Part shown: positions 1-5,285 of the stretch, one piece after another
Position numbering within the stretch: position 1 is the stretch's first letter
How the letters are laid out: every line of letters begins with the position of its first letter
From: Acidiferrobacteraceae bacterium
GTDB taxonomy: Bacteria > Pseudomonadota > Gammaproteobacteria > Acidiferrobacterales > Acidiferrobacteraceae
Reading direction: 5' to 3'
Assembly: GCA_027343725.1 (NCBI GenBank)
Contig: DAHWKH010000150.1
Coordinates: 1 to 5,285 of the forward strand
Length of the DNA: 5,285 bases
Notes under the pieces: model-generated
Database searches by the model: none
The model's input: the letters and a program-made list of their open reading frames with translations, nothing else
What the model was told of the DNA's origin: nothing
Program-made: the position numbers and the translations under genes

Positions 1-126
1 CAGGCGGCCAAACGCAAGGCCCGCGGCTATGGCCGGTTCTCGACCATCCGCACCGTGATCTTCTTGATCGCCGGGAAGCTCGACTTCTCCAAGATCAATC
101 CACATATGGCGGGTCAACCCACATGA
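1..126 (+). CDS. ISL3-family transposase, C-terminal fragment (5' part outside window)
   Basis: Frame 1 is open from the window edge to a TGA at 124-126 and gives 41 residues. They include KARGYGRFSTIRTVIFLIAG and end in AGQPT. This is the typical C-terminal tail of ISL3-family DDE transposases: a basic KARGY stretch, a hydrophobic helix ending in IAGKLDF, then a short proline-containing tail. The enzyme would catalyse cut-and-paste movement of its element by acting on the terminal repeats. The catalytic DDE residues lie upstream of the window, so intactness cannot be judged. No frameshift or stop is seen in the visible part. The family call rests on recognising the tail only. Confidence 0.85.
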   Translation, partial: QAAKRKARGYGRFSTIRTVIFLIAGKLDFSKINPHMAGQPT

Positions 127-140
127 AATTCGACAGAGCC
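122..140. repeat. Probable right terminal inverted repeat of the ISL3-type element
   Basis: The sequence catgaaattcgacagagcc reads GGCTCTGTCGAATTTCATG on the other strand, which looks like the outer end of ISL3-family elements. It overlaps the transposase stop codon. ISL3 elements usually duplicate 8 bp of target, so the next 8 bases (141-148, accttatt) are the candidate target duplication. The matching copy would lie beyond the left edge and cannot be checked here. Confidence 0.6.
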
Positions 141-276
141 ACCTTATTACGATAGTGGATAGGCGGCCGTAAGGCCTGTCCCAGGAAGGGGCATGATCCG
201 ATTCCCGCGAGGCGCAACCACCAAGGCCAAGCCCGTGCCCCTCCTTCGGCTCAGAATCGACACTCGAGGAGGGCAT
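141..276. other. Leader between the IS end and the regulator gene
   Basis: There is no convincing gene here. An in-frame ATG at 193, preceded by a purine-rich AGGAAGGGG at 183-191, would extend the regulator by 28 residues. That extension is rich in Arg, Lys and Pro and resembles no part of a GAF domain. It is therefore treated as leader, although it cannot be excluded. The spacing between the purine run and ATG 193 is only one base, too short for a good ribosome site. No LexA-type palindrome (CTGT-N8-ACAG), no clear sigma-70 promoter and no strong hairpin were found. Confidence 0.4.
267..272 (+). promoter_or_regulatory. Ribosome binding site deciding the regulator start at 277
   Basis: AGGAGG lies four bases upstream of ATG 277, within the purine-rich run gaggaggg. 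It is a near-perfect Shine-Dalgarno sequence with slightly short spacing. It is the main reason for preferring ATG 277 over the in-frame ATG 193. Confidence 0.65.
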
Positions 277-1071
277 ATGTGGAAAACCATGCAACCGGCG
301 CGTATCGCCGAGGATACCGGGGCCATCACCCGCGAATGGCTGGCACAATCCTATGAACGCTGCCGAACGTTCGCGGTGTCGGCCAACCAGGAGCGGCTGC
401 GCGATGTCTTCGGCGAGGGGGAGACCAAGGAGTTCCTGCAACGCCACGGCCGGCTCTTGAGCTATGGCCGGCTCGTGGTCGAGGAGTACCTGGCGGATTT
501 GACAGGGGCACGCAATCTGTTCCTGCTGACGCACGCCGAAGGCCGGGTCTTGGGCCTGTGGGCCGACCCGGAGATCGTGGCCGCGGCGAGCGAGGTGGGG
601 CTGCGGCCGGGCACCTCGCTGCAGGAGGCGAGCGCCGGGACCAATGCCGTCGCCATGACACTGGCCACCGGCAGCGCCGTGTCGTTGACCGGGGATCAAC
701 ACCTGTGCCACCTGTTTCGGGACTGGTCGTGCGCGGCCGCCCCGATCGTGAGCCCCGAGGGTGATCTCGTCGGCTGCCTCGACATCTCCGCGGCCGAGGG
801 GCCGCTGCACGAGAAACGCGCCCTGGTGCGCTCCATGGCCCGGGAGCTCGGGCGGCTGGTGGGCAGCACGCGCAGGGTCCACGGCATCACCCCGCGGCAA
901 CGCGAGGTGCTCGCGTTGTTTGCGCAGGGGGCAAGCTACAAGGAGATCGCCCAGCAGTTGCGCATCTCGGTCAAGACGGTCGAAGAGCATTTGGACGCCA
1001 CCCGCAACAAGATCGGCACGAAAAGCCGGCGCGCGTGCATCAAAAAGGCGATCGAACTCGGCCTGTTGTAA
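277..1071 (+). CDS. GAF-domain transcriptional regulator with C-terminal LuxR-type HTH
   Basis: A predicted cytoplasmic DNA-binding regulator of 264 residues; its signal and targets are unknown. Residues about 20-60 are a helical lead-in (EWLAQSYERCR). Residues about 60-175 resemble the GAF sensor of AcoR/DhaR-type sigma-54 activators: SLQEASAGTNAVAMTLATG (114-132), then W150-S-C152-AAAPI, then GDLVGCLDIS (162-171). Residues about 203-264 form a LuxR/FixJ-type HTH: ITPRQREVLALFAQG (204-218), KEIAQQL (222-228), and the recognition helix ISVKTVEEHL (230-239). E210 and G218, which are conserved in the family, are present. There is no AAA+ domain and no response-regulator receiver domain with a phospho-acceptor Asp. 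The GAF part may bind a small ligand, with C144, C152 and C167 as possible redox positions (inference). The start at 277 follows AGGAGG; ATG 193 is an alternative. The gene converges on dnaE2 and overlaps it by 32 bp. No neighbouring target gene is visible on its strand. Confidence 0.86.
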   Translation: MWKTMQPARIAEDTGAITREWLAQSYERCRTFAVSANQERLRDVFGEGETKEFLQRHGRLLSYGRLVVEEYLADLTGARNLFLLTHAEGRVLGLWADPEIVAAASEVGLRPGTSLQEASAGTNAVAMTLATGSAVSLTGDQHLCHLFRDWSCAAAPIVSPEGDLVGCLDISAAEGPLHEKRALVRSMARELGRLVGSTRRVHGITPRQREVLALFAQGASYKEIAQQLRISVKTVEEHLDATRNKIGTKSRRACIKKAIELGLL

Positions 1072-4000
1072 GGTCGTCCGGCAATCGCTCGCAGTCCTGC
1101 ACACGGATGTGCTGGACGTTTTCCGGTGTACGCTCCAAGCGCCCTCGCAGCAAGACGAACCGGGCGTGCAGCACGACCGCGCGCAAGGCCGCGAGCACGT
1201 CCGGATACACGACCGCGTTCGCTGTGCCCGTCTCGTCTTCGAGCAGCAGGAAGATAAGGCCCTTGGCCGAGGCCGGGCGCTGGCGGCTGATCACAAGACC
1301 GGCGCAGGCCACGCGCGTCCCGGGACGGATGCGGGCCAAGGCCGCGACCGGCGTGGTCGGGCTTGAGAGCCGTGCCCGCAGGAGCGCCACCGGATGCCCG
1401 CGCAAGGACCACCCGAGCGCGCGATAATCGGCGCGCACGGTATCGGCGTGGGAGGGCGCCGGGAAGCGGATCGACGCCTCCTCCGGGTCCTCCAGGAGGG
1501 GTAGGGAGGGCTCGAGGCCGGCGCTCGCCCACAAGGCCTGCGGGCGCGGGCCGCACACGCCCTGCAAGACCCCGGCCTGCGCGAGCGCCAAGGCCTCCGG
1601 GCGCGTGAGCCCAAGACCCGCCAGCGCCTGCAAGCGGCCGCGAGCCGTGGGATCGACCGCACCCAAGCGCACCGCGGTCGCGCGCGCCAGGCCGGGCACG
1701 AGATGCAGCCCCAGACGCACCGCCCGCCCGCGGGGACCGACCTCCAGTCCGGTCTCAAACGCGCTCGAGCGCACATCGGGAGGCAGGATCCGCACGCCGT
1801 GGCGCCTGGCATCGCTGATCAACTGGGACGGTCCATAGAAGCCCAGGGGCTGGCTGTTCAAAAGCGCGCACAGATAGACATCCGGGACATGACACTTGAG
1901 CCAAGCGCTCGCGTAGGCGATGAGCGCGAAACTCGCGGCATGGGACTCCGGAAATCCATATGCCCCGAATCCCCGGATCTGCTGGTACAAGCCTTCGGCA
2001 TAAGACGCCTCGTAACCCCGAACGCGCATCCCCCGCAAAAACCGCTCCTTGAACGCCGCCAAGTCCCCTTCCCGCTTCCAGGCCGCCATCGCGCGCCGTA
2101 AGGCGTCGGCCTCCCCCGGGGAGAACCCGGCGGCCACCACCGCGAGCTGGATCACCTGCTCCTGGAACAGGGGGATCCCGAGCGTCCGGGACAAGACCGC
2201 CTCGATCTCGGCGCTCGGATACACCACCGACTCGCGCCCCTGGCGGCGCCTCAGATACGGGTGGACCATATGCCCCTGAATCGGACCGGGGCGCACCATC
2301 GCGATCTGGATCACGAGGTCATAGAACGTCCGCGGCTTGAGGCGCGGCAGCAACGCCATCTGGGCCCGGGACTCGATCTGGAACACGCCCACGGTATCGG
2401 CGGAGGCGATCATGCGGTAAACGGCCGCGTCTTCGGGTGGGATCTCGTGCAGGTCCCGCGGGCCGAGATCGTATCGGGCCATCAGCGCAAAGGCCTTGCG
2501 CAGGGCCGTCAACATCCCCAAGCCCAGGCAGTCGACCTTCATGATGCGCAGGGCATCGAGATCGTCCTTGTCCCACTGCAACACCGTCCGTCCGGCCATG
2601 GCCGCCCGCTCGATCGGGATGAGCCGCATGAGGCTGTCCTCGGACAACACCATGCCCCCGGTATGCTGGGAGAGGTGGCGGGGCCGGCCCACCAGGTCCG
2701 TCACCAACACCATCAGCCGCCGAAAGAGCCCCCGCTGCACATCGTACCCCTGGGCCGCCAAACGCTCCGGCAAGACCTCGGGGCCCTCCCACCAACCGAG
2801 GAGAGAGGCCAGGCGCTCCACGAGCACCGCATCACACCCCAGCGCCTTGGCGACATCCCGTACCGCGCTGCGCGCCCGGTACGTGATCACGCTTGCCGTC
2901 ATGGCCGCGCGCTCGCGCCCATAACGCGCGTACAGGTACTGGATCACCTCCTCGCGGCGCGCGTGCTCGAAATCGATATCGATATCCGGCGGCTCATGAC
3001 GCTCGCGCGAGAGGAAGCGCTCGAACAAGGTGTGCAGGCGGTCGGGGTCGACGGCGGTGATGCCGAGGGCGTAACAGACGACCGAATTCGCGGCCGAACC
3101 CCGCCCCTGACACAGGATGCCGCGCGTGCGCGCGAAGCGCACGAGGTCGTGGACGACCAAAAAATAATCCGCGTAGGTCAGCGCGCCGATGAGCGCCAAT
3201 TCCTGACGGGCCTGCGCGCGCACGGGGGGCGGGACTCCTTGGGGGTAACGGCCCGCGAGACCCTGGCGCGTCAGGCGGATCAGATGCCCAAGCGCCCTGC
3301 GGGGATTGCGCGTCGTGCACGGATAGCGGTAGCGGAGCGCGTCCAGGGAGAAGGTACAGGCCGCAGCGCAGGCCCGGGCCTCCCGCAGCCAGGACTCGGG
3401 ATACAGCGCCGCGAGCACCGCCTCCTCCCGCAAGACCCGTTCCCCATTCGGAAACAACGCCAGGCCCGCCTTGTCCACCGAGGTCTTCAGGCGGATCGCC
3501 GTCATCGTATCCTGCAGCGCCCGGCGCGCGCGCACATGCATATGCACATCCCCGGTCGCCACCACCGGCCGGCCCCACCGGTCGGCCAAACGCTCGAGAC
3601 GTCGGATGTGCGCGCGATCGGTGCCGGTCCTATGGAGGGCGCCCGCCAGGAAAAACCGCGGACCCAGGGCCTGGGCCAACGGTGCGATGGCGTCATCCTC
3701 GCGCCCATCGGGCCCGGGGCACCACAGGACCCGGCAGGCGTTCAAGGCCTGGATATCGGCGATCCCCAGATCGTAACAGCCCTTCTGGGCCTTGCGTCCG
3801 CGGCTGATGAGGGCCACGAGCTCGGCATAGGCATCGGCATCGGGGACCAGGATCACCCATCTCGACCCCTCCCGGACGGTGATCTCGGACCCGATGATGA
3901 GCTTGAGGCCGCAGGCCTTGGCGGCCTTGTGGGCCCGCACCACGCCCGCGAGCGAACACTCATCGGTCAGTGCCAGGGCCTCATACCCAAGGACATGGGC

Positions 4001-4081
4001 CTGATGCACCAATTCCTCCGGGGAGGAGGCCCCCCGCAGGAAACTGAAATGGCTCACGCAATGCAATTCGGCGTGGGGCAT
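1040..4081 (-). CDS. dnaE2: Error-prone DNA polymerase DnaE2 (C-family, SOS mutasome)
   Basis: A template-directed DNA polymerase that copies past damaged bases together with ImuA and ImuB and so causes damage-induced mutation. It has 1013 residues, close to the usual length of slightly over 1000. The domains in order are: PHP (about 1-200), starting ELHCVSHFSFLRGAS; palm, with PPDIDIDF at 364-371 (D368 and D370) and KVDCLGLG at 515-522 (D517), the three catalytic Asp equivalent to E. coli DnaE D401, D403 and D555; fingers (about 540-760), with FQIESRAQMALLPRLKPRTF and GAYGFPESHAASFALIAY; a helix-hairpin-helix region (about 790-850); and an OB fold (about 915-1000). The PHP metal site looks degenerate, with V9 where an HxH would be and TDE at 39-41 in place of TDH. 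The start is the ATG at 4081-4079, whose A is the last base of the imuB stop codon. The reading frame stays open up to 4459, but that stretch lies inside imuB and encodes nothing DnaE-like. A weak AGGGA lies 11 bases upstream, so translation is probably coupled. The last nine codons lie antisense inside the regulator gene. Confidence 0.97.
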   Translation of the reverse strand: MPHAELHCVSHFSFLRGASSPEELVHQAHVLGYEALALTDECSLAGVVRAHKAAKACGLKLIIGSEITVREGSRWVILVPDADAYAELVALISRGRKAQKGCYDLGIADIQALNACRVLWCPGPDGREDDAIAPLAQALGPRFFLAGALHRTGTDRAHIRRLERLADRWGRPVVATGDVHMHVRARRALQDTMTAIRLKTSVDKAGLALFPNGERVLREEAVLAALYPESWLREARACAAACTFSLDALRYRYPCTTRNPRRALGHLIRLTRQGLAGRYPQGVPPPVRAQARQELALIGALTYADYFLVVHDLVRFARTRGILCQGRGSAANSVVCYALGITAVDPDRLHTLFERFLSRERHEPPDIDIDFEHARREEVIQYLYARYGRERAAMTASVITYRARSAVRDVAKALGCDAVLVERLASLLGWWEGPEVLPERLAAQGYDVQRGLFRRLMVLVTDLVGRPRHLSQHTGGMVLSEDSLMRLIPIERAAMAGRTVLQWDKDDLDALRIMKVDCLGLGMLTALRKAFALMARYDLGPRDLHEIPPEDAAVYRMIASADTVGVFQIESRAQMALLPRLKPRTFYDLVIQIAMVRPGPIQGHMVHPYLRRRQGRESVVYPSAEIEAVLSRTLGIPLFQEQVIQLAVVAAGFSPGEADALRRAMAAWKREGDLAAFKERFLRGMRVRGYEASYAEGLYQQIRGFGAYGFPESHAASFALIAYASAWLKCHVPDVYLCALLNSQPLGFYGPSQLISDARRHGVRILPPDVRSSAFETGLEVGPRGRAVRLGLHLVPGLARATAVRLGAVDPTARGRLQALAGLGLTRPEALALAQAGVLQGVCGPRPQALWASAGLEPSLPLLEDPEEASIRFPAPSHADTVRADYRALGWSLRGHPVALLRARLSSPTTPVAALARIRPGTRVACAGLVISRQRPASAKGLIFLLLEDETGTANAVVYPDVLAALRAVVLHARFVLLRGRLERTPENVQHIRVQDCERLPDDLTTGRVRSPF

Positions 4082-4083
4082 CA
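4079..4083 (-). promoter_or_regulatory. TGATG stop/start overlap coupling imuB to dnaE2
   Basis: On the minus strand the imuB stop TGA (4083-4081) and the dnaE2 start ATG (4081-4079) share one base. The only ribosome-site-like sequence is AGGGA (4097-4093), 11 bases before the ATG and weak. The arrangement suggests that ribosomes finishing imuB restart on dnaE2, which would keep the two mutasome proteins in proportion. The overlap is seen directly; the coupling is inferred. Confidence 0.85.
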
Positions 4084-5285
4084 GGCAAAATATCCCTGCA
4101 GAAACCACCGTCCGTTCGCGCAGCGGAACACCCACAGACGCTCGCGCCGGGGATTGACGGCACGGAAATAATCCCGCACCACGGACTCCTCCCACCACCC
4201 CGTCTCCAGGCGTTCGCGATCGCCCCGCAGCGTGAGCGGGCCGCCGTATTGCGGGACCCCGGCGATCACCGCCAAGGGTCGCGGGGGGTCGACGAGCCAC
4301 AACGGCCGATGGCGGGGCGGGAGGGCCGGCAGCGGCGCGCGGACGGGTCTCTCGGGGTCCCTGCGCGCGGCGCGCTCCGGCCGGTGGTCCGGATGCCAGG
4401 ACAGGGCCTGCACCCCCTTCGGGAAACGCGCCCGGAACCGGTCCAGCAATTCCCACCACGAGCGCTCATCCCCGGACCCGTGCGCCGGCCATAAAGACAG
4501 GGTCTCGCCCTCCTCCACGGTCAGCGGCGCCGACAAGGCCACGGAGGTCATGGCGAACGGCACCCGTCCGTCGCGCAACCGATCGCGGATCAGACGGATC
4601 AGGGCCTGCGGCCGCGCTTCCGGGTACGTGAGCGTAAAGGCCTCGGTGTGGACAAGCCCCCCTTCGCCGCCGACGATCAGTGCAAACTCCCGGACCTGGG
4701 CGCCCCGGCTCCGCAGCACCCAGGCCCATTCCCGCACCAGGCGCTGCACCCCGAACAACAACGCCTCCTCGGTCGTGACCGGCACGAAAAACCGCAGCCG
4801 CCGCCGAAACACCGCAGGCGGTGTCCAGAACGTCAGGGGCTCTCCGCGCGTCCCCCGAAGGCAGGCGAACGTCTCCACGACCTCCAGTCCGAAACGCCGT
4901 ATCAGGCTTGCGCGCGGCCGATCCCACAGCTCACCCACGACCGTCAACCCCAGATCCGCGCACAAGCGCCGTACCTCCCCGGAAAACGGCAACTGCTGCA
5001 AGGGCAGGGTGCGCAGCGCATCCTGCCAGCCGCGGCCCCTCAACACCCCGGGCCGGCCGGACTGCGCGCAGAACCACGCCGCGGTCGCCGTAGGGGCCAT
5101 GGCCGCCACCGCCCGATACCCGAGATCCTCGATATCGGCCAGGACCCGATCCAGGAGGGCCTGGGCCTCTCCAAACGGGCTCAAGCGATCGGTAAAATGC
5201 AGCAGGAGCCCGTTCGATCGCACCACCACCTGCGGGCTCAGGTGATAGGCGTAGGCCGCGAGGTGTGCGAGCACCTCGGCCTCGG
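4081..5285 (-). CDS. imuB: ImuB, Y-family polymerase-like mutasome adaptor (5' end outside window)
   Basis: ImuB is a non-catalytic relative of DinB/UmuC polymerases that links DnaE2 and ImuA to the beta clamp during translesion synthesis. About 400 codons are visible and the N-terminal 70-100 residues are missing beyond 5285. The frame runs open off the edge, so the GTG at 5274 is not taken as a start. Numbering from that GTG codon: palm remainder SPQVVVRSNGLLLHFTD (13-29), where active Y polymerases would have an Asp-Glu pair but this protein shows S20-N21-G22; thumb-like LPFSGEVRRLCADLGLTVVGEL (95-116, helix-hairpin-helix type); little-finger-like section RRRLRFFVPVTTEEALLFG (157-175); candidate clamp-binding peptide ETLSLW (257-262); and the family C-terminus GWWEESVVRDYFRAV (359-373) to RWFLQGYFA (389-397). 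It lies directly upstream of dnaE2, in the usual imuA-imuB-dnaE2 order. ImuB is preferred over an active DinB because of this C-terminus, the missing acids and the context. Confidence 0.93.
   Translation of the reverse strand, partial: EAEVLAHLAAYAYHLSPQVVVRSNGLLLHFTDRLSPFGEAQALLDRVLADIEDLGYRAVAAMAPTATAAWFCAQSGRPGVLRGRGWQDALRTLPLQQLPFSGEVRRLCADLGLTVVGELWDRPRASLIRRFGLEVVETFACLRGTRGEPLTFWTPPAVFRRRLRFFVPVTTEEALLFGVQRLVREWAWVLRSRGAQVREFALIVGGEGGLVHTEAFTLTYPEARPQALIRLIRDRLRDGRVPFAMTSVALSAPLTVEEGETLSLWPAHGSGDERSWWELLDRFRARFPKGVQALSWHPDHRPERAARRDPERPVRAPLPALPPRHRPLWLVDPPRPLAVIAGVPQYGGPLTLRGDRERLETGWWEESVVRDYFRAVNPRRERLWVFRCANGRWFLQGYFA

Larger units (their letters stand above)
1..140 (+). mobile_element. 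Right end of an ISL3-family insertion sequence (left part outside the window)
   Basis: This is the 3' end of an insertion element. It holds the C-terminal codons of an ISL3-type DDE transposase, and its stop codon lies inside or next to a terminal repeat-like sequence at about 122-140. ISL3-family elements typically end this way, with the transposase stop very close to the right inverted repeat, and many begin with a GGCTCT-type terminus. The left end is not in the window, so the boundary at 140 is inferred from similarity to known termini and not from pairing the two repeats. It lies about 136 bp upstream of the regulator gene. Confidence 0.75.

Noticed and set aside
176..191. CTGT half-site that might belong to a LexA operator
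   Set aside because: There is no ACAG at the required 8-base distance. The SOS-type genes here are transcribed from the other side of the window, so an operator would be expected upstream of the cassette beyond 5285.
2971..2986. Repetitive ATCGATATCGATATC palindrome
   Set aside because: It is simply the coding sequence of the catalytic DIDID motif of DnaE2, not a regulatory palindrome.
3826..3845. Short direct repeat ggcatcggcatcggg
   Set aside because: It encodes the Asp-Ala-Asp-Ala stretch in the DnaE2 PHP domain. Two imperfect copies are no evidence of a functional repeat.
2261..4171. Long plus-strand open frame of 636 codons
   Set aside because: It is exactly antisense to dnaE2, whose identity is certain. 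The product is rich in His, Arg, Gly and Gln with no recognisable domain, as expected for a mirror frame in GC-rich DNA, and it has no convincing ribosome site.
4082..4459. 126-codon upstream extension of the dnaE2 frame
   Set aside because: It lies wholly within imuB in another frame and encodes Pro/Arg/Ala-rich sequence unlike DnaE. The family N-terminus begins exactly at the ATG at 4081.
4232..5245. Plus-strand open frame of 337 codons opposite imuB
   Set aside because: The Ser/Arg/Thr-rich composition and lack of any domain mark it as a shadow of imuB.

Overview
The window looks like chromosomal DNA of a high-GC proteobacterium, most likely gamma or beta. GC is roughly two thirds by eye. 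The DnaE2 and ImuB sequences are of the proteobacterial type, and the ISL3-type insertion sequence end fits. The species cannot be named from the sequence.

Layout. Positions 1-140 are the right end of an ISL3-family insertion sequence: the last 41 codons of its transposase, running straight into a terminal inverted repeat. Positions 141-276 are a short leader without a convincing gene. Positions 277-1071 (+) encode a small regulator. It joins a GAF-type sensor, resembling the sensor of AcoR-type sigma-54 activators, to a C-terminal LuxR-type helix-turn-helix. The remaining roughly 4.2 kb is read on the minus strand and holds two genes of the SOS mutagenesis cassette: imuB (cut by the right edge of the window) followed by dnaE2 (complete, 1013 codons plus stop). 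Their stop and start codons share one base (TGATG).

How the genes work together. ImuB is a catalytically dead Y-family polymerase homologue that acts as an adaptor. DnaE2 is an error-prone C-family DNA polymerase. With ImuA, expected upstream beyond 5285, they form the damage-inducible translesion 'mutasome'. The visible ImuB carries a candidate beta-clamp-binding peptide and lacks the Y-family catalytic acids where they would be expected, which fits the adaptor role. DnaE2 keeps all three catalytic aspartates.

The regulator gene and dnaE2 converge and overlap by 32 bp at their 3' ends, so there is no space for a terminator between them. I did not find an undescribed system. The most notable points are the regulator's domain pairing, the tail-to-tail overlap with its effect on the DnaE2 C-terminus, and the IS boundary just upstream of the regulator.
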